In this document: positions 39,131 to 47,421 of the stretch, piece by piece
Numbering within the stretch: the first letter of the stretch is position 1
Layout of the letters: the number at the start of each line of letters is the position of its first letter
Origin: Verrucomicrobiia bacterium
Lineage (GTDB): Bacteria > Verrucomicrobiota > Verrucomicrobiia > Verrucomicrobiales > Akkermansiaceae
Length of the DNA stretch: 64,000 bases
Direction of reading: 5' to 3'
Assembly: GCA_030432565.1 (NCBI GenBank)
Contig: JAUIGV010000001.1
Location: 248,001 to 312,000 of the forward strand
Made by a program: the position numbers and the translations under genes
Notes under the pieces: generated by a model
The model's input: only the letters and a program-made list of their open reading frames with translations
Database searches by the model: none
What the model was told of the DNA's origin: nothing

Positions 39131-40405
39131 CTACCACCGATAGGTAAGGGATGTCGTGACGGATTGCCAATTGATCTCGTAGTCGCCCAGAAATGCGGGC
39201 TGAATGTTTCGATCAATGTTGGCGTCTTTGAAGATTGTGTTGATATAGGCAACACTGAGGCTGACGCTGTCATTAAGATGGTAGGTTCCTCCAACGCTGA
39301 ACATGTGGCGATCAGTGAGAGGAATGGCCGGAGAAAAGGTGTTGCCACCGATGGGTGACTCGGAAAAGAGGTAACCTGCTCGAAGGGTAAACTTGTCGTT
39401 GACGTCCCATTCGCCTCCAAGGCCGATGCTAAAAGAATCCCGCCAATCGAGGATGAGGCGCTCGTTTCCGGCATAGAGGGGCTGGTTTATGCCCACGTTG
39501 ATCGGGATGTCATCGTGACTGGAATTACCAATCCACTCGTATTGGAAGCCGAGGCGAACGTCTTCGTTGACATCATATCGATAGGCCAGAGCGACGCTGC
39601 CCGGGTAGGTTAGGTCGGTCTCAAAATCGCTTTCAGGTGAAAATGCTCCCCCAAGGGCGGGTGGGATGTTCCCGACGCTGTAATCACCGGAGTATTCGAT
39701 TTCGACCGGAAGCCTTGCAATGACAGACATGCGGTGCTTTTCAGCCAGCTGAATGTTGATCCCGAGGTAAGCGCCGAGTCCCCAGCCATCGCCGTCGAAT
39801 TCAGCGCCACCTCCCGGGGTGGTCGGGTCCATGGTCGCAAGCCCCCAGGGATAGTCTTGTTTGAAATTCAGGCTCGAGTAGGCGATGTCCAAGCCAAAGC
39901 CAATCGAGACGGCATCGCTCGCTTGATAAGCAACCGCGGGATTCAAGGTGATATACTTCAGGTCAGACTCGTAAGGGGCGGTGAATTGGAAGGCACCTTC
40001 GCGAGGCCATTCCAGGGCGAGTCCAAAGGGAGCATTGGCTCCGATGCCAAACGCCCACTTGGAGTCGCTCGAAGGGCGGTGGACGAAGTGGAAGGAGGGG
40101 ATGGGAATCCACTCACTTTTCATGGAGTCATTTCTGCCGGGGGAATCGAAATCAGTTTGGCCATAGAGCCCGTTCAGGGTGAACTGTATCGAAGACCGGT
40201 CGAGATCCAACATGTTGGCGGGATTGAGTCGCGCTACCGAAGGGTCCCGGCTCAGAGCGAGGTTCGATCCCACCATTCCCTGGCTTTGGGCCGAGGTCGG
40301 AAGATTACGAAGACCTTCCCCCGCGCGGCAGAGCTGGGATCCCGCAATTGTTCCCAAAAAAAGACCAGATGTTGCCCATCTTTGAATGCTTAGATGTCTT
40401 TGCAC
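39131..40405 (-). CDS. OmpP1/FadL/TodX family outer membrane protein
   Basis: 'AARLNPANML...', 'YRYDVNEDVRLGFQYEWIGNSSHDDIPI', 'FTLRAGYLFSESPI', C-terminal aromatic W. Confidence 0.85.
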   Translation of the reverse strand: MQRHLSIQRWATSGLFLGTIAGSQLCRAGEGLRNLPTSAQSQGMVGSNLALSRDPSVARLNPANMLDLDRSSIQFTLNGLYGQTDFDSPGRNDSMKSEWIPIPSFHFVHRPSSDSKWAFGIGANAPFGLALEWPREGAFQFTAPYESDLKYITLNPAVAYQASDAVSIGFGLDIAYSSLNFKQDYPWGLATMDPTTPGGGAEFDGDGWGLGAYLGINIQLAEKHRMSVIARLPVEIEYSGDYSVGNIPPALGGAFSPESDFETDLTYPGSVALAYRYDVNEDVRLGFQYEWIGNSSHDDIPINVGINQPLYAGNERLILDWRDSFSIGLGGEWDVNDKFTLRAGYLFSESPIGGNTFSPAIPLTDRHMFSVGGTYHLNDSVSLSVAYINTIFKDANIDRNIQPAFLGDYEINWQSVTTSLTYRW

Positions 40406-40486
40406 TCAGTACACGTACAAGAAAACTTTAGAAAAAGCCACTATATTTCCAACTCAACCAAAGAAAGGGCAGGTTTTTTAGAAATT

Positions 40487-43400
40487 TTATCCGGCGGCCT
40501 GCAGTGGTTCGATGGAATCCGCAGCAATTTTCCTGAGTTCCTCGATATCCGGAACATCGGTGCCAGGGCCGAAAGAACGGTCCTTCAGGGATTGAATGGA
40601 TTTCTGGATCTTGCTGCGAGCTTCTTTGGGGATTTGGGTGTCTCGTTGCAGACCTTCGAGAAAGGCCAAGAGGCTGACCGGAGTGAGGGTTCCGGGGAGT
40701 TCCGGGCCGGTTTGAACGACAGGCTCTTCCTTCTTTTTAAAGAATAGGAAGTAGGTGGCGACGCCGATTGCCGGTATCAGCAGGGCGATAAAGAGGAGGT
40801 AGGGAGGGGACTTGGAAGAGCCACCCTGAATTGCGGTTGTTTGCTCGACTGCGACGAGATCGACATCTTCATATTTCTGCAGGGTGAGGCCTTCCCCCTC
40901 TTCGGTTGAAAGCTTGGCAAGAACTTCGGGGAAGGTGAAGTTCCCGGGAAGCTTGTCGGATTTTGGCTCCAGAATCAGGCGCCATTCGTGAGTCGAGATC
41001 GGGGCTCCATCATCGGTGCCGGCATCGAGTTCATCGACTTGCAATTCCCGGTCGTCGGTGGAGGTGATTTCAAAACCGTCGATGGGAAGTTCGATCAATT
41101 CCTCAAGCGGGGGAACCAGTCCGTGCCCGGAAGCCCGGATTTCCAGAGTGACCTTGCCTTCTTTTTCCGTCTCGCGTTGGTCAAGGATCATGGCGAGGGA
41201 GAGATCGCGGTATGGGCGTGTCGGAGCGTCGCCACTGGCATCGATCGGGATGGCGGCGGAGGCAATGGGGAGGACGACGTAGCCGGAGGTGTCGAGGAAA
41301 TCGAGATCGATTTTGAGTGGTGGAATGGCGTCGATTTCAGGTCCCTTCGGCTTGAGAAGGAAGTATACGTAGGGAGTGACGGTCCAGCCGTCCTGCGCGT
41401 CGGTCCGGCTTGCGACTTTTGAGTTGTGAAAGGTGAGCGAGACGATCTCAAAATGTTCCTCGAGAACACTTCGTGCGCCTTTCTCGAACTTGTCGCGGTA
41501 GTCCTCGGTGGGGCGCCCGTAATTGTAAGAGTATGGTGAATTGGTCTGATTGATCAGGTAGCGTTGGAAGCCACCAGACTCGCGTTCGATCTCCTTGGTG
41601 TGGCGGAGATTGACGAAGAGACCGAAAGGCTTGCTGGCGTCGATTTGGTCGGGACCGTCGAGGTGGACATCGAGTTCGATCTCGGTGACGAGGTCTTGAT
41701 AGTATTCGAAAACGCGGGCCGCTTCCTCGATTCGTTCGTGCTTGCCGGTGATCTGAAGGGCGGCCTCAAGGAATCGGTATTTCAGATCCGCTTTGACGTT
41801 GGCGAGGCGTGAATTGAGGGTCTTGGCAAAGTCGTCGAGGTGACGCGATCTCGCAGCTTCCGGGATGCTTGCGAGCGCGGCCTTAATCTTTGGATACTCA
41901 GCCGGAATGGGTTGGTGTTCGGCCTTGAGGGCGGCGAGATCCGGCGAGCCAAGTGCGGCATAAAACCAGGTGGTGAAAGCTTCTGTTGACTCTTCCTTTT
42001 CGTCTTCGAGCGGGAGGGTGGAGATGTAAGCCGAGGCGGCCTCTGCGAGGTCTTCGAGGGCAAAGGACTTGGTGGTCGAGTGCTCGGGGTGCGAGGCGAT
42101 TCCGGCCTTGTAGTTTGACTCCTCGTATTTGATCGAAGCGAGTTGGACCTTGAGAGCCCAGTCATCGGGGTGCTGGTCCAGTGCGTCGAGACAAAGGTTT
42201 TTGGCCGCGAAATAACCTTTGAAGATTTGGGCCTCAAGTTCCTTGTCCTTGCGGTTGGTTTTGGCCTGCTCTTGCAGCTTCGGATTGGGCCAGAGAAGGG
42301 CGAGGTTTTGCCGCATGCGGCGGAGGAGGGAGGCGATGGTGCCGGAGTCGAGCTTGGAAGTTTCTCCAAAGACCGCAGTGAGTGCCTCGACCCGCCAGAC
42401 CTCGGCTTGCGAGTGGGCCTGGATGAAGGCGTCGGCGAACTCCTCCTGAAAGTTCTCATCGAGTCCGAGGGCCTTCACCTCGGCCACCATATTGGCAAGA
42501 AGCTTGAGATTACGTTCCTGCTTGGAGCGTGTGAGCGGGATGGTTTCGGCGCGCTGATTGTAGCCGTAGTAATAAGAGTAGCTGGAGCGGTAGCGACTCT
42601 GTTGGTTTGGGTTATTGTTTTCGGCCCAAACCCGGATCATTTCGCGAACCAGCTCCTTGGTTTCCTCCGGCTTTACTTTTGCGAGCTTTTTGAGAATCGG
42701 GAAGGCTTTCTCCTCCTCCTTGACCTTGAGGAATAGCTTCGCGGAGAGTGCGATGTTCTCAAGTCGCACCGGGGAATCAATTTGCGCGAGCCACTGCTCA
42801 TCCGGGCGGGTGCGGAGCAGATCCCCGGAGGGAATGGCTGGAATGGTGCGTGAGTTGGTCTGCCGGACGGGGGGCTGGTAGCGTGAGTAGAATAGATTAC
42901 CAAAGGGATCGACCTGCGCTTGCGGGCGCATCGAGTTGGAGGTGTCAAGGCGATAGGATCGTTCGGCCTCTGCGTTCCAGTTGCGAACGTAAAGAGTAAG
43001 GATTTCCTGCCAGGGCTTGAGGTCAATTTTCGCGTTCGATGTGAGGGCGGCGACCGCTGCGGTCTGGAGCTTGAGTTGCTCGAGGCGGAAATCCGCCGAG
43101 CGGTGTTCGCGAACCTGGGAAGCCAGGGTTCCGACGGTTGCGAGGATTTCAAAACCCTCGGTGGATGCGTTGGCAAAGGTCTTCACGAGCCAGTCGCTCC
43201 CGGTGCCGTCTTCGAGGTCGGGAACAAGAGCGAGGGCCCGGTAGAGAGCCTCGGCCCGCTCGCTGAGCGGTGCCTGTTTTTCGCTAATGATCCCAAGGGA
43301 AATTTTCCAGGCATTTTCAAGATGCCCTCCACCACGATCAGCGGAGTGGGATTCGGCATGGTAGCGACCGAGGAGGTTGAGGGCGGGATAGTTTTTTGTC

Positions 43401-44254
43401 TCTTCGGCTTCCTTGATAGCCGGGAGAAACGGTTCGGTCTCGTCGAGGTGGCCGGCTTCGATCAAGAGCCGTGCAGTGCGAGCCTTGGTTTCTTCATCGC
43501 CGAGCCCGAAGTAGCGGGTTCCTTTGGCGAGGACGGCGAAGAAGTCACTTGGGGGCTTGCGGTCGCCTTTGATCAAGCCCGCGAGTTGAGGGAGGATGGT
43601 CTTGTCGGGAGCTTTTTGCGAAGCATCGGTAAGGGCTAGAAATTCTTCGGGCCGGAGATACTGCTCTTGTTGGTGTTGCTTGGCGCCGAGGCTGGTCAGT
43701 TCCTTGCGCGGGCGGACGGTGACCGGCGCATTCAGCTGGGTGACAATTTGACGGAAGGCCAGAGTGGCGTCACCGGCCGGAAGAGCGGCAAGGTAGGTTT
43801 TGACTTCGCCCCATCGTCCCAGGGTGACGTCGCGGGTAAACTTGTCGAAGTCGTTCTTGAAGGCCGCAAGTTTTGCCTGCTCTTCCCGCTGCTTTGTTAC
43901 CTGTGGATTCTCCGGGGGGCCCACTTCAGGATCTTTTGGGACATCGGGAACCGCTGCGGGAGGCTTTCCTTCCTGATTTTTCTCGGCCAGGCGGGTGGCG
44001 AGAATCCCGGAAGTGGTGCGATCGATTTTGAGGCCCTGAAGCAGTTTTGTCCGTTGCTGCTCGGGTGTCTGCGGTGGCCTTGACGGGCGGGATGAATTGG
44101 CGACCGCGGACGTGGTTGGACGGCCTGCTTCTTGTTCAAGCCTCATCAGGATCTCGGGAGGCAGGGTGCTTTCCTCGATGGTGAGCCGCCGGGAACTTTG
44201 AGCTGACGCTGAGATGAGGGTAAGCGAAAGCGGTAGGAGATTCCTAAATTTCAT
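40487..44254 (-). CDS. large hypothetical protein with signal peptide and C-terminal TM
   Basis: 1255 aa; helical-repeat-like; TM 'LLFIALLIPAIGVATYFLFFKKK'. Confidence 0.8.
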   Translation of the reverse strand: MKFRNLLPLSLTLISASAQSSRRLTIEESTLPPEILMRLEQEAGRPTTSAVANSSRPSRPPQTPEQQRTKLLQGLKIDRTTSGILATRLAEKNQEGKPPAAVPDVPKDPEVGPPENPQVTKQREEQAKLAAFKNDFDKFTRDVTLGRWGEVKTYLAALPAGDATLAFRQIVTQLNAPVTVRPRKELTSLGAKQHQQEQYLRPEEFLALTDASQKAPDKTILPQLAGLIKGDRKPPSDFFAVLAKGTRYFGLGDEETKARTARLLIEAGHLDETEPFLPAIKEAEETKNYPALNLLGRYHAESHSADRGGGHLENAWKISLGIISEKQAPLSERAEALYRALALVPDLEDGTGSDWLVKTFANASTEGFEILATVGTLASQVREHRSADFRLEQLKLQTAAVAALTSNAKIDLKPWQEILTLYVRNWNAEAERSYRLDTSNSMRPQAQVDPFGNLFYSRYQPPVRQTNSRTIPAIPSGDLLRTRPDEQWLAQIDSPVRLENIALSAKLFLKVKEEEKAFPILKKLAKVKPEETKELVREMIRVWAENNNPNQQSRYRSSYSYYYGYNQRAETIPLTRSKQERNLKLLANMVAEVKALGLDENFQEEFADAFIQAHSQAEVWRVEALTAVFGETSKLDSGTIASLLRRMRQNLALLWPNPKLQEQAKTNRKDKELEAQIFKGYFAAKNLCLDALDQHPDDWALKVQLASIKYEESNYKAGIASHPEHSTTKSFALEDLAEAASAYISTLPLEDEKEESTEAFTTWFYAALGSPDLAALKAEHQPIPAEYPKIKAALASIPEAARSRHLDDFAKTLNSRLANVKADLKYRFLEAALQITGKHERIEEAARVFEYYQDLVTEIELDVHLDGPDQIDASKPFGLFVNLRHTKEIERESGGFQRYLINQTNSPYSYNYGRPTEDYRDKFEKGARSVLEEHFEIVSLTFHNSKVASRTDAQDGWTVTPYVYFLLKPKGPEIDAIPPLKIDLDFLDTSGYVVLPIASAAIPIDASGDAPTRPYRDLSLAMILDQRETEKEGKVTLEIRASGHGLVPPLEELIELPIDGFEITSTDDRELQVDELDAGTDDGAPISTHEWRLILEPKSDKLPGNFTFPEVLAKLSTEEGEGLTLQKYEDVDLVAVEQTTAIQGGSSKSPPYLLFIALLIPAIGVATYFLFFKKKEEPVVQTGPELPGTLTPVSLLAFLEGLQRDTQIPKEARSKIQKSIQSLKDRSFGPGTDVPDIEELRKIAADSIEPLQAAG

Positions 44255-44287
44255 GAGGTTGGGATCGTGAGGTGAACGATGGGATGG

Positions 44288-44974
44288 CTAGGAGCCGGAG
44301 CCATCCGCCGGTGGTCCGGAGCCTGCGCCACGGGAGTCCTGTGGCTTCTTTCCTGGCTTGGCTTTTGGATTCGGGCGACCGCCCGAGCTGCAGCCCTGTC
44401 ATTGGCTGGGAATCGGCAGGCCGTAGAGTTCGGTCGGCTCGGCGCGGGCCAGACGAATGGCTGATTCAAGATCGGCGAGATGCTTTTTCTGGTCGGAGCC
44501 GGTTTGTGCGAGGAGCTTGTATTCCTGTCGGGCGGCTTCAATTTCAGGCTCCCATTCTTCGGCGGGAAGACCCTCTAGCTTCATGAGGTACGTCATATAG
44601 TAACGGGCATTCGCGAGGGCGGAGAGGGCTTCTTCCTTGAGACCGGGTGAAATGGAGGTGTCGTCGTTGAGTTGAGAGACGAGCTCGGCAAGATCTTCCC
44701 GGGCTTCGGGAAGGCCTGAATTTTGCATCTTGGCTTTTGCAATCTCGAGCTGGATCCTCATGGAGACCTCCTTGTTTTCTTTGGGGAGTTTGGCGAGCGC
44801 CTTTTGATAGGTTTCAATGGCGGAGGTCCAGTTTTCCTCTTTGACAGCGGATCGAGCCTCGGTGAGAAGAGCTTCGGTTTCGTCAAGTTTTACTTGTTCC
44901 TGTCCTGGACCGTAGTGGTAAGCGGCAAAGCCGAGGGGCACGAGGAGCCAAAGGGTGGCTAGGATGATTCTCAT
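44288..44974 (-). CDS. TPR-like membrane-anchored candidate selenoprotein, in-frame TGA (UxxC) near C-terminus
   Basis: MRIILATLWLLVPLGFAAYHYG...ELYGLPIPSQ-TGA(44401-44399)-QGCSSGGRPNPKAKPGKKPQDSRGAGSGPPADGSGS-TAG(44290-44288), same frame. Confidence 0.75.
44371..44386 (-). promoter_or_regulatory. candidate bacterial SECIS hairpin
   Basis: TCGGGC-GGTC-GCCCGA perfect 6-bp stem, loop begins G, 18 nt between TGA and loop. Confidence 0.6.
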
Positions 44975-45142
44975 AGAGTTAAAGGAGTTCTGCGGTCCAT
45001 CTAGCACTTTTTACGCCACGAAAAAAGGCCGCTTTTTGCAACATGAGCTGAGTCGTGAGCTTCCGGGATTTCTGCTTGACGGTGTGGAGATCCTATACTA
45101 CTTGATAGGGGTCTAAATTTAAGACCAAAGTAAAAATCAATC

Positions 45143-45496
45143 ATGAAAAAATTCCTCTCCCTTCTCTCCTTAAGCTTGGTTTTCGGCTTCTCCAGCGCTT
45201 TCGCCGCAGACCCCGTCAACACCGAGTGCCCCGTGAAAGGCAAGGCAGTCGATGCCAAGAGCAAAACTGCCAGCGTCGAGGTCACCTTCTGCTGTGACAA
45301 ATGTAAGTCTAAGTTCGATGCCGACGTGTTGGCTGGACTGAAGAAGTTTGCCGCCACCGAGGACGGCAAGTGCCCGATCAGTGGCAAGCCGGTTAAGGCT
45401 TCCAAAAAGTCCACCGCTGCTGTTGGCGTTTGCTGCGGCGGCTGCAAAAAGAAGGTCGAAGCTGATCCGAAGAAGCATCTCGCCAAGGTCAAGTAA
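45143..45496 (+). CDS. secreted Cys-rich protein with two tandem YHS-like/metal-binding CPxxGKxV...CCxxCKxK modules
   Basis: MKKFLSLLSLSLVFGFSSAFA; 'CPVKGKAVDAKSKTASVEVTFCCDKCKSKFDAD' and 'CPISGKPVKASKKSTAAVGVCCGGCKKKVEAD'. Confidence 0.85.
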   Translation: MKKFLSLLSLSLVFGFSSAFAADPVNTECPVKGKAVDAKSKTASVEVTFCCDKCKSKFDADVLAGLKKFAATEDGKCPISGKPVKASKKSTAAVGVCCGGCKKKVEADPKKHLAKVK

Positions 45497-45518
45497 CTCG
45501 CGACCGATCCGATTTTAC

Positions 45519-45554
45519 AACGACCGCTCCATCACCGGGGCGGTCGTTTTTTTT
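45519..45554 (+). terminator. rho-independent terminator
   Basis: AACGACCGC...GCGGTCGTTTTTTTT. Confidence 0.9.
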
Positions 45555-45782
45555 GGCTCGAAGGATTCGGTGTCTCAAAAATATCATTTTGGATTCCCTG
45601 TTCCCGAATGTTTTGTTCGGAGAGAGTCGTCGGGTAAACCACCGGCTTGCTGTGCCGTGGCGCCGCCTGTTGAGAGAAAAAGGAAAAGAACCCACGGAAA
45701 CCTACCGAATGACTTTTCGAACAGTCATTTGGTTCGCTTTTTCATCGGTTTCCGAACTTATCTCCAGCGGTGACCAGAATCC

Positions 45783-46148
45783 ATGGTTAAGTGGCAAAGT
45801 CTGTCCCACCCAATGTTCGTTCCCCTACTATGGTTATCAGCCGTGTCCTTTCTGGGTTACGGTCTGGGATGCGTTTTCACCGGGCGCATGCGTGCGGAGT
45901 TCGAACGCTTCGGGCTCGCCCGGCATCGGGTCATTGTAGGGGTGACACAACTTGCAGGTTCAGTCGGTCTGGTGGCAGGATTGCACTTTCCTGTTGTCGG
46001 CCTGGTGGCTTCCGGCGGACTCGCCCTGCAGATGCTGATGGGGGTTGGCGTCCGCATTGCCATCGGAGATAGTTTGCTTCAAACCCTGCCGGCCACTTTT
46101 TACTGTGTCCTCAACGCCTATCTTTTCTCCGGCCTATTAAGGCAGTGA
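45783..46148 (+). CDS. small four-TM DoxX-like membrane protein
   Basis: 121 aa, 4 TM segments, 'ERFGLARHRVIVGVTQLAGSVGLVAGL'. Confidence 0.7.
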   Translation: MVKWQSLSHPMFVPLLWLSAVSFLGYGLGCVFTGRMRAEFERFGLARHRVIVGVTQLAGSVGLVAGLHFPVVGLVASGGLALQMLMGVGVRIAIGDSLLQTLPATFYCVLNAYLFSGLLRQ

Positions 46149-46508
46149 AAGAATCGCGATGATGACAGAGAGCAAAAGCATGATCAGGGCGGGCACAAAT
46201 TTGACGAAAGGATCCCCAGCCCTAAGGTGCATGGTGATCGCTCCCGCCATGAGCACCACGAGACCCACGGCCGACGGGAAGATTACTTCGGGTTGCCAAA
46301 TCCCGAAGATGAGAGCTGCCGCGCTGGTAAGTTTCAGGGCGCCCACCAGCCACATGAACCACCCCGGAAGTCCGTAAGCGGCAAATTCCTCTCGCATATT
46401 CTTTGCGGACTTGCCCCGATAATTGGTGCCTTTGTTAAAACGAAGAACCCAGACGTTGATCAAGCCCCCCGCGACTAATAATTGAAGGGTGGTCAATAAA
46501 TACGTCAT
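46137..46508 (-). CDS. small DoxX-like membrane protein
   Basis: 123 aa, 4 TM segments, 'EFAAYGLPGWFMWLVGALKLTSAAALIFGIW'. Confidence 0.75.
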   Translation of the reverse strand: MTYLLTTLQLLVAGGLINVWVLRFNKGTNYRGKSAKNMREEFAAYGLPGWFMWLVGALKLTSAAALIFGIWQPEVIFPSAVGLVVLMAGAITMHLRAGDPFVKFVPALIMLLLSVIIAILSLP

Positions 46509-46626
46509 CGCTGGTAGTCTTGAATACGCTGGCGGATCTACAAGTGATTATTGAAATTCCCACCTAATTCATTCTCGTGGTGAGTAGCCGGGGGACACTC
46601 ATGCCTTTCGACTGCTTGGGGTTTCT

Positions 46627-47292
46627 CTATGGTGTCTTCCCAACCCCGCTCGTTTTGGTTGCTTGTTGTTCCTTGAATTGGGGATTTGGTTTCGCATAGG
46701 GAAGGCGGGCAATTTCAGTGATCGAGAAATAGGTGTCGAGAGCGGTGGAGGCTACGGTGCCAAGCTCTGTGAGATCGAGCGAGCCGTCTTTTTTGATGGT
46801 GTGTTCGGGAAGATCGATGAGTTTGACGCGCCCTATTATGAGCTTTGTATCGTTTGATGGGATATCGATGATTTCCTCGAGGGCGAGTCCGATGCGGAGT
46901 GGGCTTTCCTTTACGAATGGTGATTCAAAGCCGGTGTGATGAAATTCCGTAAGGCCCGTCGCTTCGAATTCAGAGATGGTGGATGGGTAGCGGGCCGAGC
47001 ATTGGTGGGCATGTTTTAAGATCCCGGCGGTGATGTGATTAAGGCTCCATTCCTGCGTATCGAGAATGTTCTTCAAAGTGTGCCGATCCACGGTGTCGGG
47101 GCGGGTGACCATTCCGAGCAAAACAGGATTGGAACCAAGGTGCGTGACACTCGAGAATGGTGCGAGATTCGAGTGTCCGGTGGCGGAACGGGTGCCGACG
47201 AGGCAGATTGGTTTGGGGCCTGGAAGAGTGGTGGCAAGTTGGACGCGGGGAAGTTTATCCATGGCCTCCAGGTCCGCTGTTGAAATGATCAT
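46627..47292 (-). CDS. flavin reductase family protein
   Basis: 'ICLVGTRSATGHSNLAPFSSVTHLGSNPVLLGMVTRPD'; start at 47292 preferred over the track start 47406. Confidence 0.88.
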   Translation of the reverse strand: MIISTADLEAMDKLPRVQLATTLPGPKPICLVGTRSATGHSNLAPFSSVTHLGSNPVLLGMVTRPDTVDRHTLKNILDTQEWSLNHITAGILKHAHQCSARYPSTISEFEATGLTEFHHTGFESPFVKESPLRIGLALEEIIDIPSNDTKLIIGRVKLIDLPEHTIKKDGSLDLTELGTVASTALDTYFSITEIARLPYAKPNPQFKEQQATKTSGVGKTP

Positions 47293-47421
47293 GGCGGAAC
47301 CTCGGGCTGATTGAACAGGAGGCAAGTTTGACTTTTTGCGTGAACGGAGTTGTCGAATTACAAATCGCTCTGTCAGTTTGATCCAAGGGAGGGGAGCAAC
47401 GGCCATCGAGTGCGTTCAGGG

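Noticed and set aside
44251-44541. 96-aa - strand ORF in an alternative frame over the TPR/1255-aa junction
   Set aside because: Overlaps the TGA-readthrough frame, whose composition and UxxC motif look more like real coding; Arg/Pro/His-rich out-of-frame translation.
45497-45782. tRNA or riboswitch in intergenic gaps
   Set aside because: No T-arm GGTTCGA-type motif or known riboswitch core seen by eye here or in the other long spacers; not exhaustively tested.
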